Notes: generated by a model from the letters alone, not told the origin. Shown: positions 1 through 13,633, counted from the first letter of the stretch. The stretch is DNA of 64,000 bases from Punica granatum (GCF_007655135.1 NC_045128.1:3286001-3350000); one strand, 5' to 3'. Numbers and translations are program-made.

Positions 1-450
1 CTGCTACAGATATAGACAACAATTCTCTGTATCGTGTCCCGTCTCACATTCTATTCGAGTTCCGATCCATTTTTAACTCGGGTATCATTGAGATCCACGT
101 TTAATCGAGGATTGATTCGATGTTGTTGATTATTATCCTGATGACCACCTTGACAGAGCGGTGAAGATGGCTTCGAAGATCGATCACATGATGTTGCACT
201 TTTATTTCCTTTTAATGCTAACTCGATTGGCTCGAAAACAATATATTTTTAAGATGTGATAAGTAATTTGAACGTCAAGTAGATTGTAATTTTCAAGATA
301 ATAAAAGTTAGCATTCATATTTTTCACATGTTTGATTACAAGTCAATTCATCAACTGTGAAACTCATATAACTAAAATCCGTGCATAACATAGGTTAACT
401 TATTATTATTTATTCATTAGTTAAATTAGAAGTCCAATGGAAAAAGGGGA

Positions 451-482
451 AAAAAGAAAAAGAAAAAGAAAAAGAAAAAGAA
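451..482. repeat. AAAAAG-type simple repeat in the upstream region of the first gene
   Basis: An A-rich hexamer-like repeat lies about 290 bases before the first start codon. The rest of bases 1-768 is AT-rich upstream DNA in which I see no further gene. A pyrimidine-rich stretch near 600-720 is consistent with a promoter or 5' leader. Confidence 0.6.
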
Positions 483-768
483 GCAGTTAAATCAACAAAA
501 GGAGTAATTAATCATGTCGAGGGAAAGTAATTAAGAAATGGGGCTATGATTAGTGGGGACTAATCAGGGTGGAGTTGTCAGTTACATTACTTGCAGGCAG
601 CTTCTCTTCCGTCTGTGTCTTGTCTGTGTTTGTGATTCTCTTGCCTTCTCCTGTCGGCAAAGGATGAATTGAACCCTCCACCTTCGTCTCCCGAATCTCT
701 CCCACCTCCCAGCTTCCTTCTTATAGGTGATTTAACCGGAGAGAGCGTCCGGCGTTTGCTGTTCAGCC

Positions 769-3700
769 ATGGCGACAGCGGCGGAGAAGGAGAAGAAGAA
801 GGAGGTGATTCGGCTGGAGCCCGAGTCCGTGATTCCAGTCCTGAAGCCGAAGATCATCATGACCCTGGCCAATCTCATAGGTGAGCCCCCTTCTTCACCC
901 GTTGATACCTATGACATTGCTCCGTGATGTCCGTAGGGTTTTCCGGTTGATCAGACTAGGTGTAATGCGGACCCCATTCCCGGGAGACTGAATGCGGTAG
1001 CTTAGCTCGGGGCGGAACTACGAGTCGGTAATGGAAGAGTAACCATAGTACTGATCATGTATGGTGCATTTGCAGAGCGCAGCACTGACCGCGCCGAGTT
1101 TCTGAAGCTGTGCAAGAGAATCGAGTACACCATTCGAGCTTGGTATCTTCTGCAGTTTGAAGATTTGATGGTAAACTGGAGGCTTCCCCGGCTTTGTTGA
1201 TGTGAAGGCTCCGGTTTTTTTCTGCTGTTGATTTTTGAATCTGGATGTGCTTGCAGCAATTGTACTCCCTTTTTGACCCTCAACATGGGGCACAGAAGTT
1301 GGAGCAGCAGAAACTCTCTCCTGAAGAAATCGACGTGCTCGAACAAAATTTTCTCACTTACTTGTTTCAGGTAATGATGCTAACTGGTTACTATATTTTG
1401 GAGACCGAGTTCATGGTAACAAGTAGAGTGTAATTTTTCCCAATGAGAAATAAGCATTTATGGCTCAGGTTATTGTCGTAGTTGATGAGGACAATTTTGT
1501 TACGGATTTTTTAGGATGAATCGAGGTGTAGCTTCCTAATATGTGAGAACAACAGCATTTTCGCTTGATTATCCTTGTTTCAACACTCATTCTATTGCAC
1601 CTCTTCGGATTGTCTGAGTTCATGTCCTCTGATAGTCTGACTCTCTGTGACCCTGTCACACAAGGTTTTTGAAACATGGACAACAATTTATCAGCTTATC
1701 TTTTGCTAATCTGCAATATGAATCTGATGCTGAGCATTACTGAAAAGGCTTATCACTTACGGGCAAATGGATAGAGTCAAGCAGGATCCAACTACTACTT
1801 TGAGTAGATACTTATTATTAACCGATATATTTTAACTGAAAGAGCATAAAGCCAGTCCTTAAAGTTGTATGATTTTTAATTGTGTATATGCTTATTATGC
1901 ACACATAATTTGCAGGTTATGGAGAAGAGCAATTTCAAAATTACTACTGATGATGAGACCGATGTTGCACTTTCAGGCCAATATCTCTTGAACCTTCCTA
2001 TATCTGTAGATGAATCGAAGGTCTCTACCTGCATTCATGCAATTACAAGTAGTTTTGTCGTAAATGTGTGGTGCTGGTTTCGTGAAGATCTTAAATTTTG
2101 GGCCCTTTGTTTTCTACTGACAACTACATCTGTTTTTTATCTAATGTAGTTGGACAAGAAGCTCCTAAAAAGATACTTTGAAGAACATCCTCATGAGAAC
2201 CTTCCAGATTTTTCAGATAAGGTACTTGTTTTGCTGAGACTGCAAGGTTAAAACTGTTTGATGAACATCTCCCTTCACTCCTGTCTGATTCTCTGCTCAT
2301 TTTTCTTTCTAAAGTACGTTATCTTCCGGCGTGGCATTGGCATTGATCGGACAACTGACTACTTCTTTATGGAGAAAGTGGACATGATTATTACACGTCT
2401 ATGGGCGTATCTGCTTAGAATTACCAGGTGAGTCTTGCTTCGATTTTTGTCAAGATGCTGAAGAAAGGTTTTTAGGCCCTCAGCATGAAGGCTGACTTGC
2501 ATTGTCTATAGACAGACAGATAATACTCTCAGCTTTCTTGCTCCTGTACATCTGTTCTTTATGTGCTTTGCATATGTGTTGTTGCATGCTATACAAGTTG
2601 ATAAATTGTGCTGCGCTGCTCCAGTTGATGAAATTTATGTATCCGCTACTGAAAACTTAAATGGGGCCGTTTGGATTCAGAGTTAAAGTTACTTTGATTT
2701 TGATTATGGAAAAGGACAAATGAGATGTGATTATAAATTTGACTTGGGAAACGTGTATTTTTGTTGTATAGTGTATTGAGTTAAAGTTAAAGTTAAAATT
2801 TTTGAATTGGGAAATGTGTATTTTTGTTGTGTAGTGTGTTGAGTTAAAGTTAAAGTTAAAGTTAAAGTTAAAGTTAAAGTTAAAGTTAAAATCATTGAAC
2901 TCGGAATCCAAACGGGGCCAATACTTATGCTATTGTAATTGTGGGATTTCAAATGGCTAGGTGCATGCTGCAGTACTTTTTCATATCTGAGATGATTTTT
3001 CAGGACATGCCTAATTTATCGCTTTTGAAAATTTCATCTGAGCTATGGTGCTTGCAGAATCAACAAAATTTTGTCTAGGAGGTCAAGAAGACGGCCTAAG
3101 AAGGATCCCAAGAAGACTGATGAGATCATACCTGAAGAAGATCAAGATGACCTTTGTGTTGAACGCATCCGTATTGAAAATATGGAACTAAGGTGAAATA
3201 TGGCTTACTACCATGAAGTGTGCTTATATCATTTATATGTTATATATTGGGTGGACTCATGTGCAGCTTTTGGTGATTGGGCTTGTTGAGAAAACCTTAA
3301 AGTTCACCTTAAAGAGTCAAATCTAGTATCCAGTTTATTATCACTTTGTGAGAGGTCTCAAATTTGTCTTTGTGGTAAATCATGACGTACTTAGAAGAAT
3401 TGACCGTCAAAGTAAACCTGAATTCGCCACATGTTGTAGTTGGCGATGCTAATGTAGAAGCTCTTTGCGAGTGACATGCAGACCTAATTCCATGACATGT
3501 GGGATTGCATTAAAACATATATGCAAGACAGCTCAAACCTTTGTTTTTTGTTTTCCCTAAATAGAAGCCCTTTTTGTCTGGATACTTGGTCCCTGAGAAA
3601 GTCCCACTCTGATATGCGCAGCCTCGAGGCTTTGTGCAGCTTAGTGGCGGGGTAGCTGAACCTTTTCTTCTGCAACAATTACTAGATTTTATACAACCAA

Positions 3701-5756
3701 CGCATGCCGTTATGTACGAATTGGGATGCATATTTGCTGTTTTCCTCTTCTGCCATTGATTTAGTTTTCACTTTGTTGGACAGTTTTCGCAATCTAATGA
3801 GTAAGATCACGATCCAGGAACCCACTTTCGACAGAATAATTGTAGTTTACAGGTACTCTCTATATTGTTGTTCAGTTCATCTTTCTCTCGAAAGGACAAC
3901 GTGCTAATTTTTTAGGTTACAAACAGGTGTTCAAACTAGATTATAGAATTTGCATAATTTGATAGTCCAATACGATATTGATTTCTTCAACTGATGCTAC
4001 TGGAATTATGGTGAAGAAGTATTTGATGGCCAGGAGTGGCTTTTTTCTCCAGGCAAGCTGGTACAAAATCAAAAACAGAACGAGGAATTTTTGTGAAGCA
4101 TTTTAGGAACATTCCAATGGCCGACATGGAAATTGTTCTTGTAAGCTCTGCTCTGGCCTCAATCCGTTTAGTCTGTGCATCTCTTGTGACATCATGTTGC
4201 TGATATTTGTGTATTGAACAGCCTGAAAAAAAAAATCCTGGATTAACCCCAATGGACTGGGTGAAGTTTCTGGGCTCCGCAGTAGTTGGGCTGGTTAGTA
4301 TTATGGAACTCATCGAGATCTTCTTTTCAATTTTATCTCCGATACGATTCATAAAGTCTATTTATGTTTGCAGGTTGCTGTATTTAGTTCTGTTGAAATG
4401 CCTAAAGCAGATCTTTGGGTTATTTTCGCTGTCCTTTCTACAGTGATTGGTTACTGTGCTAAGACATACTTCACGTTAAGTATCTCCTCCTCCTTTCTCT
4501 TTTCGATGCTCTTGCTCATACACTTCCTATATTCATCTGGTGGAAATGAACACTTTCGATATTACTCATAATTAGTCTGCAGTCAGAGAAGCCGTATAGT
4601 CATTTAGTTGTGGCTGTACGGTTGTACAGCGATATAGCAGATTAATATCCATCTAACACTTACCCCGAAAGGGCGGAAAAGATATCGTTGGGACTTGGTA
4701 CTAAAATATGCCTTTTGGTTTTCCTGGATATAAGCGGATTCTCGTTTCACTTTTTCAAAATCTATTCTGGCTGCTGATTACAGGTTCCAGGCAAACTTGG
4801 CTGCATATCAGAACTTAATTACCCAGTCCATGTATGACAAACAATTGGATAGTGGAAAGGGGACTCTCCTACACTTGTGTGACGACGTGATTCAACAGGA
4901 AGTATGTCGGCAGTCTCATGAACTTCTGCAGCCTGATATACTTCGGCTTCTATCCTCACTACATATGATATAATAGTAACATTTTAATTGTCTCTGCAAG
5001 CCATATTTGAATCGCTGCACTTTCAAAAGAGCATCCCTTAGATTATTCCCTGTCCTTGCTTTGTAGGTTAAAGAGGTCATAATATCATACTTCATACTGA
5101 TGGAGCAGGGCAAAGCTACTAGACAGGTTTCTCTCATTATTACGTCATTGATATATTTTTGACAAATTTAGGGTTCTTATTGGCTTTTACTCAATTTCTC
5201 ATATCGCGTCATAATATGTTCAAGGATTTGGACGTGCGGTGTGAGGAACTTATTAAAGAAGAGTTTGGTGAGAGCTGTAACTTTGACGTGGATGATGCAG
5301 TTCAAAAACTGGAGAAACTAGGCATCGTCTCTCGGGTAAGGGAAACTTTTCTGGCATAGGCATATACTATATCTTTAACCCGAGTTAATGTCGTCTGTTC
5401 CTGTATTAGCTTGAGATTGTTATCTGAGACAGTTTGATAGGAGGGATTGCTGCCTTACTTTTTTGTGATGGATGTTTGAAATTTTCCATGAAATTGTGGT
5501 GGAATCAGGATTAGAGTTACTAGGCATTGTCTGTGCCATCTCTAACTTAGAGGCAATTCTGAATACATGACCGCTTGTAGCTACTTTTCTACTTTGTGCT
5601 ATGAGTGAGGGACAGAAAGCTTAATGTTCTCGTTTCCAGGACACTATTGGAAGATATTTCTGTGTCAGCCTTAAGCACGCCAACGACATCATTGGCACGA
5701 CGACAGAAGAGCTTGTCCTCAAGGCAAGACAGAGTGGTGCTGTTGCTGCTACTTGA
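769..5756 (+). CDS. DUF3754 (TMEM143-like) membrane protein, copy 1
   Basis: Fifteen exons can be read: 769-880, 1076-1170, 1257-1370, 1916-2020, 2150-2221, 2315-2427, 3058-3192, 3784-3852, 4053-4140, 4222-4293, 4374-4474, 4784-4901, 5067-5126, 5225-5335 and 5640-5756. They give 493 residues. Every exon matches the downstream tandem copy in phase and nearly in length, which fixes the splice sites. The family hallmark [16 protein letters not shown] sits in exon 6. Two hydrophobic stretches (exons 10-11, around GSAVVGLV and [14 protein letters not shown]) suggest a membrane hairpin. The start at 769 is chosen because the following residues ([17 protein letters not shown]) align with the start of copy 2. 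The product resembles the Arabidopsis At3g19340 family, of about 490 residues. Its biochemical role is unknown; some databases label it aminopeptidase, but I see no peptidase motif to support that. Intron 6 carries a MITE. Confidence 0.88.
2663..2919. mobile_element. Tourist-like MITE in intron 6 of DUF3754 copy 1
   Basis: The element is bounded by inverted ends, CCGTTTGGATTC on the left and its complement GAATCCAAACGG on the right. A candidate 3-bp duplication, AAT, lies just outside both ends. The interior has an imperfect tandem duplication of about 66 bp and a run of the hexamer GTTAAA (about 2842-2888). Similar ends recur at 44.9 and 48.1 kb. The PIF/Harbinger-type assignment rests on short G-rich ends and a 3-bp target duplication, so the superfamily is inferred. 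Confidence 0.65.
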
Positions 5757-6000
5757 TCTGATGTTAGGAGGTGCCCTCAAATGTCCGTGGATAGTCATCC
5801 TGCTGATAAGAAGGCCTCTGACGTGCCGGAGATGTAACTAGACATTCTCTCTTTCCCTTCATTTGTTCTTCAATTTGGGGTTTCCACTTGTTCTTTCTGA
5901 TCATGTAATTATGATTGGATGATTGTTGAGTGTTAGTTTGTCGTTCTTTGTTCGGTAAATTCAGTAGTGTCCTGTTAGAATTAAGTTTGTGGTCAGTAAT

Positions 6001-6006
6001 AATAAA
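6001..6006 (+). terminator. Possible AATAAA polyadenylation signal of DUF3754 copy 1
   Basis: A canonical AATAAA lies 245 bases after the stop codon at 5756, a plausible 3' UTR length for a plant gene. There is no transcript evidence. Confidence 0.35.
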
Positions 6007-6117
6007 TTGATGTACAGGACTATCCTTTGCCAATCCCTTTTACTGGAAACAAAACTATCTCATAACGAGAAAGTGAGTGTAGTGGGTGGATTATACCTCA
6101 CCGCAGCCTCACCGACC

Positions 6118-6310
6118 ACTAGATCACTGGCATGGTAGTCTAGTAGTTAAACTCCAAGCGCTCCATTTGAACATCACAAGTTTGAACTTCACTGAGGATA
6201 TAAAGCTCGCTACTATGTGGGTGTATAATGGGATGGTGGTGGTCGGCTCATAATTCTTAATTCAGTGGATCTTTGACTTAATTCACTAGTGTGTTGGTAA
6301 GGCTGCGGTG
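6118..6310 (+). mobile_element. tRNA-derived SINE-like sequence between the DUF3754 copies
   Basis: The stretch near 6132-6150 (GGTAGTCTAGTAGTTAA) resembles a tRNA A box, and 6176-6190 (ACAAGTTTGAACTTC) resembles a B box, about 40 bases apart. This is the layout of a plant SINE head. Boundaries and target duplications were not resolved. A second, weaker B-box-like word (TGTTCAATTCTC) occurs near 6490. The remainder of 5757-7541 shows no gene beyond the 74-bp tandem repeat listed separately. Confidence 0.4.
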
Positions 6311-6558
6311 ATTAAGTTGGGCTAAAGTCTTAGCGAGCCATGGCGAAAGAAACATTTTGTGGCAATTAGATTCATTGCGGGTTAATAATCTGACCTAATC
6401 TTTATACCCAGCAAAAAAATAAAAATAAAGAATAAAGAGAAAGTGAGTGTAGTACAGTGATATACATTTGCTTATGAATTAAGATGTTTCATGTTCAATT
6501 CTCATTGGTGGACCACCCTTAAAAACTGACCGAAGAAACTATGAGTAGGAGTATGTGT

Positions 6559-6705
6559 GTGTTATATTTGCGGATTTATGGTAATGCTATATGCTCAATC
6601 TGCTAATCAATGGCCATTCAGGAAGTAGAGAAGTGTTATATTCGCGGATTTGTGGTATGCTACATGCTCAATCTGCTAATCAATTATGCCCATTCATAAA
6701 GAAGA
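6559..6705 (+). repeat. Tandem duplication of a 74-bp unit
   Basis: Two adjacent units start at 6559 and 6633. Both begin GTGTTATATT and share the word GCTCAATCTGCTAATCAAT at the same offset, with scattered substitutions. No coding content is apparent. Confidence 0.7.
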
Positions 6706-7541
6706 AAAATTACAAGACATCGAGCTCAATGCTAATTGCTAACTCCGATCAAAGTCAACAGTGGAGTCTGGCACTTTCGTCGACCCTTGGATTAGAATGA
6801 CTATTAGTACTCGATCCCGAGAGGAGAGCATATAGGAGAAGAGATATAGATAAGGGAGAGGGAAGGTTGGTGTTAACCATCCGCACCGCCTGGCTAAGTC
6901 GTAATGGCCAGCGACGAGCCACCCGAACCTGGGCGTGGAGGAAGAGATGCTCTTAAAAAATGAGAGAAGACACAAGGCTGCTCGCAAGGACAAAAGAGCA
7001 AAAACTATCAAACATCGAGGACTATTTTGGTCCTTAATATATATGGATAGATCTGTTGCGTGTAAACCGAAAATGGCGGCTGCGGAGAGCTCCGATATGA
7101 TCGGATTCTTTACCTCGTCAGTCAGTCTCCCTACTCGCCTTCTCCGTTATCTACAGATCGCCATGGTTGCTCTCGCGAAGTTTGTTCCTCTGGCAATGGC
7201 GGGAAGTTCAGCTCCCGCGCAGACCTCGTGGCGGTTATGGGAGCAGGAAACAGAAAGCGGCGTCAGTTGGTAAGACACAACGACTCCATCGCTAGAAATG
7301 GGGGAAGAGATAACGGATGACAGCATAACAACTGTCATTTCAGGAGAGAGATAGGGGCGATTGCAGGGGACAGGTAGAGCAAACGATCTATCTAAAAATA
7401 CGTATCCTTTGGTTCTGTTGATGAGTTGAAATTCATTAAAAAGCCTGATGAAATTTCTGATCGGTTTGGTTAAACCCTTGCAATTTCCATCTTCCCCAAA
7501 TCTTCCCGGCTGCAGCTTCGTTCCCCCCCGCTTGATCAGCA

Positions 7542-10058
7542 ATGGCAGAGAACAAGAAGGACATGATTCGGCTGGAGCGGGAGTCCGTGATCCCAATTCT
7601 GAAGCAGAAGATCATTACCACCCTCGCCAACCTCATAGGTGACGCATTTCATCGGTCTCTATCGCTGTAATCATAATTCCCGCTGATTTTGGCAATGCAT
7701 ATATGTTTTTTGGATATCAGGACAGCCTGGATATAAAAACATTATTAATGCCTTTGCAATGAAATGCGGCAGATTCTGTTTGGAACAATGTGTCGGTTGG
7801 TAATGGCGTGCGACCGTAGTACTTGTTTTCTGCTGTTACATTGTCGTAAGTAGAATCTTAATTTCATGGTTCTTGTGCAGGGTCTGATGCTGAACGCGAG
7901 GACTTTTTGAACCTTTGTCAGAGAGTTGAACACACTGTTCGTGCTTGGTATCTTTTCCAATTTGAAGATTTGATGGTACTATAACTATTCCTGAACTTGT
8001 ATTGATGTGAAGAGTCCATTGTAATCAGCTTGAATGGTATTTTCACCGCCTTCAGTTATCTCCGCCTTTGACATTTGAGTTTGAATATTATCTGCAGGAA
8101 CTGTACTCCCTCTTTGACCCTGCAAACGGACCTCAGAAATTGGCGCAACAGGACTTGTGTCCTGAAGAAATTGATAAACTTGAACAGACCTTCCTCAAGT
8201 ACCTATTTCGGGTAACGTAGCTGCTTGATTAGTTATTTTTCAACTGAGTAACGGCCGTTTCTTATGGATATTTTAGGTTAAGTGGAGGTGTAGCTTTGGA
8301 ATGACCTCTTCCTTAAATGCATTTAGCAATTCATTCGTCTTGTTGAATTCATGACACTATCTTCAATGAGTGAAAGAACAGGACCTGGAAATTAGTCAGT
8401 ATTCTTTCTTTTACTACCCGCATTTAAGTGTCCCCTGACTTTCTCCTGGTTCTATGATATGCACTTTTTGGGAACTTGGAAGACTCTAATCAGGATAACC
8501 TCTCTTAGAAGTAATCTGAATCTAGTGATGACCAGTTTACTATGAAAGGCGTATCATTTATGGACAAATAAAGTATTAACCAGGCCCGCATTTCGTTTTC
8601 GAGAAGATACTTCTTCATTAGATCGATTATATTCAATGTGAAAGAGCCTAGAGCAACTCTTTCAAGATATTTATTTCTTAGTTGTTCATATCTGTTGTTC
8701 TCTTATTATCTGCAGGTTATGGAAAAGAGCAACTTTAAGATCGCGACAGAAGAGGAGGTTGATATTGCACTGTCTGGCCAGTACCTCTTAAATCTTCCTA
8801 TTTCCGTCGATGAATCTAAGGTCTTTAACTGCACTAATGCAACTATATGGAGCGTTTTCCATATGTACTATTGTGGTTATGATGAAGATCCTAAAATATG
8901 AGGCCCTTATCTTCTAATGATGCCTACATTTGTTTTTGGTTGAATGTAGCTGGACAAGAAGCTGTTGAAGAGGTACTTTGAAGATCATCCTCAGGAGAAT
9001 CTACCAGATTTTATAGATAAGGTACTTGTCTTCTTAAGGCTGAAATGTTTAAATTGTTTGAACTTCAATGTGGAATGATGCTTTTAGGGTTCCTTTTTGA
9101 AACCGGTTCTTCTCTTTTGGTAGTGAAGTATGTCAATTATTCACTTGAAATTCATTATTGGTTAAAACAACTTCCTGTCGAACTTCTGAAAATCTTTTAG
9201 TAGCCTTGGTTTTCCTATTATTTTTTGTTAAAGAATCCTTCATGTATGGTTTTGCATTCATGCTGGTAATAAAATCTTCTGTTTTAAGTAAGATGAGTTT
9301 GTGAGACATAAAATGTGGCTTTTCTGTCGGCCAATTTGTTCATGTTTGTGCAGTGTGGATTATTGGGTTCTGTAAGTCCCTTTTCTGATTCTATGACAGT
9401 TCTCGAATGGGGTGAGGGTAATAACTTTTCTGTGTCTCTCTATACTCCCTGTCTGAATTTCTTCCCTTTTTTCCCTTTTAAGTATGTTATCTTCCGGCGT
9501 GGTGTTGGGATCGATCGGACAACTGACTACTTTTTCATGGAGAAAGTGGACATGATTATTTCACGTCTATGGTCATTTTTGCTGACATTTACCAGGTGAG
9601 TGTTCTTTTAGATATATCTTATTATGAGTACATACTTTTAGAACTTCCTCATTCCCCAGCATTCTTCATTGGTTTCTTTTGAAGATTTCATCTGGTCTAT
9701 TATGTTTGCAGGATCGATGAACTTTTCTCTGTGAAGCCAAGCAAATGCCATAAGAAAAATACCAAAAAGAACAATGAAATTACAGCCGATGATTGCGAAG
9801 AGCAGAATGAACTTTATGTTGAACGTCTCCGTATCGAAAATATGGAACTGAGGTTATTCATATAACTTCTGTTTATGTTTAGAAGCCTTGGGGTTCTGTC
9901 ATGAACGTATTTTCTTGTCACTTCTAAGGTGTATGCATGCTTTCTTGCAATGCTGGATGGAGGCATCCGTAGCTTTTGCCAATTGAACATTTCAGAAAAT
10001 TTTTGTTGTTTTTGAGAGTTCTCAATTCTTTCCTAGACCGTGAGATTTGTCCGAAAAT

Positions 10059-10089
<31 letters not shown>

Positions 10090-12189
10090 TACTTCAAGTA
10101 CTTGTAATTGTGTTGCAGCTTGTGATGCCAAGCTAGAAGCTCTATACCAGCACCAGTGACGTGCAGATCTAATATCATGACATGTGCAATTATTTTAGTA
10201 CTAGCTAGAGCTCAACACTTAATAATTTTCTTAAGATGTAAACCCTTTTTTTCCATCTGGAACCTCATCCTTAGCAAGCCATGCCAGCCCTAATCCTTCC
10301 TATGCAGCTCAGTGATGGGAGAGCTAAAGCTTTCATGTCAACAAATACATCATCTTTTGACAGCTTATTCATGTTTCTGTCTGCATATTGTGTTGCATAG
10401 ATGCTGTTGTTTACCTCTTGCTGCCTCTTTTATTTAGTGCTCATTTTGAAGTGTTATTTGCTTTTTGTTGCACAGCTTACAAAATTTGATGAGTAAGACC
10501 ACGATCCAGGAACCCATCTTCGAAAGGATAATTGTTGTTTACAGGTACCTGTATTTTCTTTCAGTTCCATGTTTTCCTCTTGGGGGTCAAATAGATTTCA
10601 TGGGCACACGTAATTCATTGTTCTGATAAGATATGATATCTTCAATTGATGCCACTGGAATTATGGTGACTAAATATTTGATGCCCAAAAGTGCTTCGTC
10701 TCTCCAGGCAAGCAAGTACAGAATCAAAAACAGAACGCGGAATATATGTGAAGCATTTTAAGAACATTCCCATGGCTGATATGGAAATAGTTCTTGTAAT
10801 TCTCTTCCTTGGCTTGGGGTCTTATAATCTGGCATCTTTCATTACTTCATATTGTTAATTCCCGTTTATTTAACAGCCAGAGAAGAAAAATCCTGGATTA
10901 ACTCCAATGGATTGGGTGAAGTTTGTGGGCTCTGCGATAATTGGGCTGGTTAGTATTTTGAGACTGATGAAATCTTCTTTCCTTTCCTATCATTGTTGCC
11001 AACCATGATCTATAAAAGCATTGTCATTTTGCAGGTCGCAGTATTTGGTTCCGTCGAAATGCCTAAAGCAGATCTTTGGGTTATCTTTGCCGTCCTTTCT
11101 ACTGTGATTGGTTACTGCGCCAAAACATATTTCACGTTAAGTATCTTCTTTTCTTTTTTTTTCCCCGGATGCTGTAGCTCATACACTGCATAATGCATTG
11201 CCGGTGCACAATTACACTGGTGCTAGCGAAATTAATTCTTTAGAATCTTCAAATTGAATTTACTAATAAATGAATTCCAAGTTTTCAGTCAGATTTCACA
11301 TGGTCGACTGAATGTGGCTGTTGGTTATTGGCTATAGGTTCACGGCAAACTTGGCTGGATATCAGAACTTGATTACCAGGTCCATGTATGACAAACAACT
11401 GGATAGTGGCAAGGGGACTCTTCTACATTTGTGCGATGATGTGATTCAACAAGAAGTATGTTGCCAGTCCTGTAATTTTTTTCATCCTGATCTTACTGTA
11501 GACTATTGCCGTCAGTAACTATAGTATTCTTCATGCTCTCATTTTGCAGGTTAAAGAGGTTATAATATCGTACTTCATACTGATGCAACGAGGCAAAGCC
11601 AGTTTGCTGGTACTGTCGCTATTAATTATTTCTGTATGTTTCCTTGAACTTTTGGGTGGATCTTTGGGTTTTCAGAGGCTTAATTTCTCCTTGTTGCATC
11701 ATAATGTTGTCAAAGGATTTGGATCTGCGGTGCGAGGAACTATTGAAAGAAGAGTTTGGTGAGACCTGTAACTTTGACGTGGATGATGCAGTTCAGAAAT
11801 TGGAGAAATTAGGAATTGTTTCACAGGTAAGGGATTATACTCCTACTTTACATCTGATTGGTCCGTTGGTTAGATAGATCAACCTCATGATTGACTTAAA
11901 ACATACCTTCTTCATGTTTCTCTAATGGATGCTTAGAATTCCCTTTTGTTTCGCTCCCCAAAACCGTTTAGGAACACTTACTCAGTGCCCCTATTATATT
12001 GTTCAGCTTTTCTTACCTATGTCTGTTCCGTTTTCGATGCAATGAGCCTGCAAATGACCATAAGAATAATTCCAGGATGCCCTGGGAAGATATTCCTGCA
12101 TGAGCCTTAAACAAGCCAACCAGAAGATCGGGACCACGATAGAGGAGCTCATCCTCTTGGCGAGACAAAGCAAAGGTCCTGCGGATTGA
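7542..12189 (+). CDS. DUF3754 (TMEM143-like) membrane protein, copy 2
   Basis: Exons are 7542-7638, 7881-7975, 8098-8211, 8716-8820, 8950-9021, 9483-9595, 9712-9852, 10476-10544, 10708-10795, 10877-10948, 11035-11135, 11338-11455, 11550-11609, 11716-11826 and 12076-12189. They give 489 residues. Twelve exons have exactly the length of their copy 1 counterpart. Exon 7 is two codons longer, exon 15 one codon shorter, and exon 1 five codons shorter. The start [20 protein letters not shown] is the conserved family N-terminus. The hallmark around [17 protein letters not shown] and the two hydrophobic stretches in exons 10-11 are intact. The introns differ strongly from those of copy 1, so the duplication is not very recent. 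Both copies appear functional: all frames are open and all splice sites are GT..AG. Molecular function is unknown. Confidence 0.9.
10059..10086. repeat. (AC)14 microsatellite in intron 7 of DUF3754 copy 2
   Basis: A perfect AC dinucleotide run of 28 bases, likely polymorphic in length. Confidence 0.95.
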
Positions 12190-13633
12190 TCCATATTACG
12201 ATCCAAAGACAATTTGACTGCTGAACACCTGAAAGACAGCCGGGGCCGTCTTGTTTTCTGGAGTTGGCACTGCTTGTTTCAATCGTGTAATTATGACCAA
12301 CTGATGATAGTTGTCAATTGTAAATTCAATCATTTGGCATTATTAAAAATCCACTTTTTACCAATTTCCTTCAAATTAATTCGTCACTGTGTCTTTCTGC
12401 AAGCAGCAGTGCTTAGTACGAAAGAAAAGAGCCATCATATCATATTAACAGAGGGGTTCGAGTTGACACCATGAATGGACGGCTTCGACTAGTTAGGTTG
12501 CCAATATACTCCATTTCTGAGTCGGAACCATCCAACGGGATATTTTATCTGTTAACTTAGTCATTGATATTCTGGCTAGCTCTTCATGGGGACTAAAATA
12601 TACATGCAGTAGGTGCCCTGGTGACCTGATACATATGAGAAAATCTCGGTGCCGACATAGTTCAAGGTCATCCGGGATTCACCAGAGTACAGTGTTTCGG
12701 TGCCTCAGTTGTCCTGTGTAGCAGCAAATTGGAGTGTACATAGAACACAGAACAATAACTTATCCGAACTTTATAACAGGATTTAAGGAAAAATTCATCG
12801 ATATCCAATTTGCTGATACAAATCAGTTCTGTCACATGTACATGTAGGGATTAACCCTTTAGTACTCTACTTGCTGATGTACAATTTGATCCCCTAAGCA
12901 TGAGATTTCCGGGTTTGGCAGAATTTTACCTTGCAGAACTTCCGAATCCATCAGAACTTCCTTCCAGCAGTTGCCAGAGCACAGAAAAACAGCACTGTAA
13001 GGAAGCAAGACCTGCGCGGAGTTACTCGAATGCATTTTAGCGGTCCCCTCTCAGATTTATACCTGCTCATACTTCTTGGGGAATATGTTGGGACTTAAGA
13101 CACCTCCACGAGATTGATCTGAAAGCGTTTCGCTGCTCCCTTGGAAGATGGTCTGTTCTACATCATGATGGCCCGAACTTACATGGAAGTTTGGGTTCCA
13201 CTAGAAGATCATGCCAAACGATTCCTCGGGTTGGACTCTCGTGCAACTCTGCAAAAAACATGACATGTAAGGCCTCAGTTGCATGGGGCGAGTTTGCTGC
13301 AATGTTGAATTTCGAGACTACAGATCCAGAAAAGAAGAGAGGTCTGAACTTTTTAAAGAGAAAAATGAGCTAAAAAACTATAAAAACAGAAAAATTAATG
13401 ACAACATCAGACCATTTAATGAAGGATTTCATGATTCATTAGAAACCGAGCTAATGCTTTCGTGAACGACAAAACATGAGGCATGCTGTTTCATAGGTAA
13501 TATAATATTGTTGTTAATGAAGGATGCAGAGAAACCGAAATCTCACCTCAGCAAAGCTTCCGGTGCAGCAATGGTGACTTTTGATTCAGACATGTTCTGA
13601 ACACCGACACACGAGCCATCGGCGCACTGCTGG
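12190..13633. other. Intergenic: converging 3' ends of DUF3754 copy 2 and the RPK2-like gene
   Basis: Two convergent genes flank this stretch, so it should hold both 3' UTRs. I see no further coding region, RNA gene or repeat that I can support. Confidence 0.5.
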
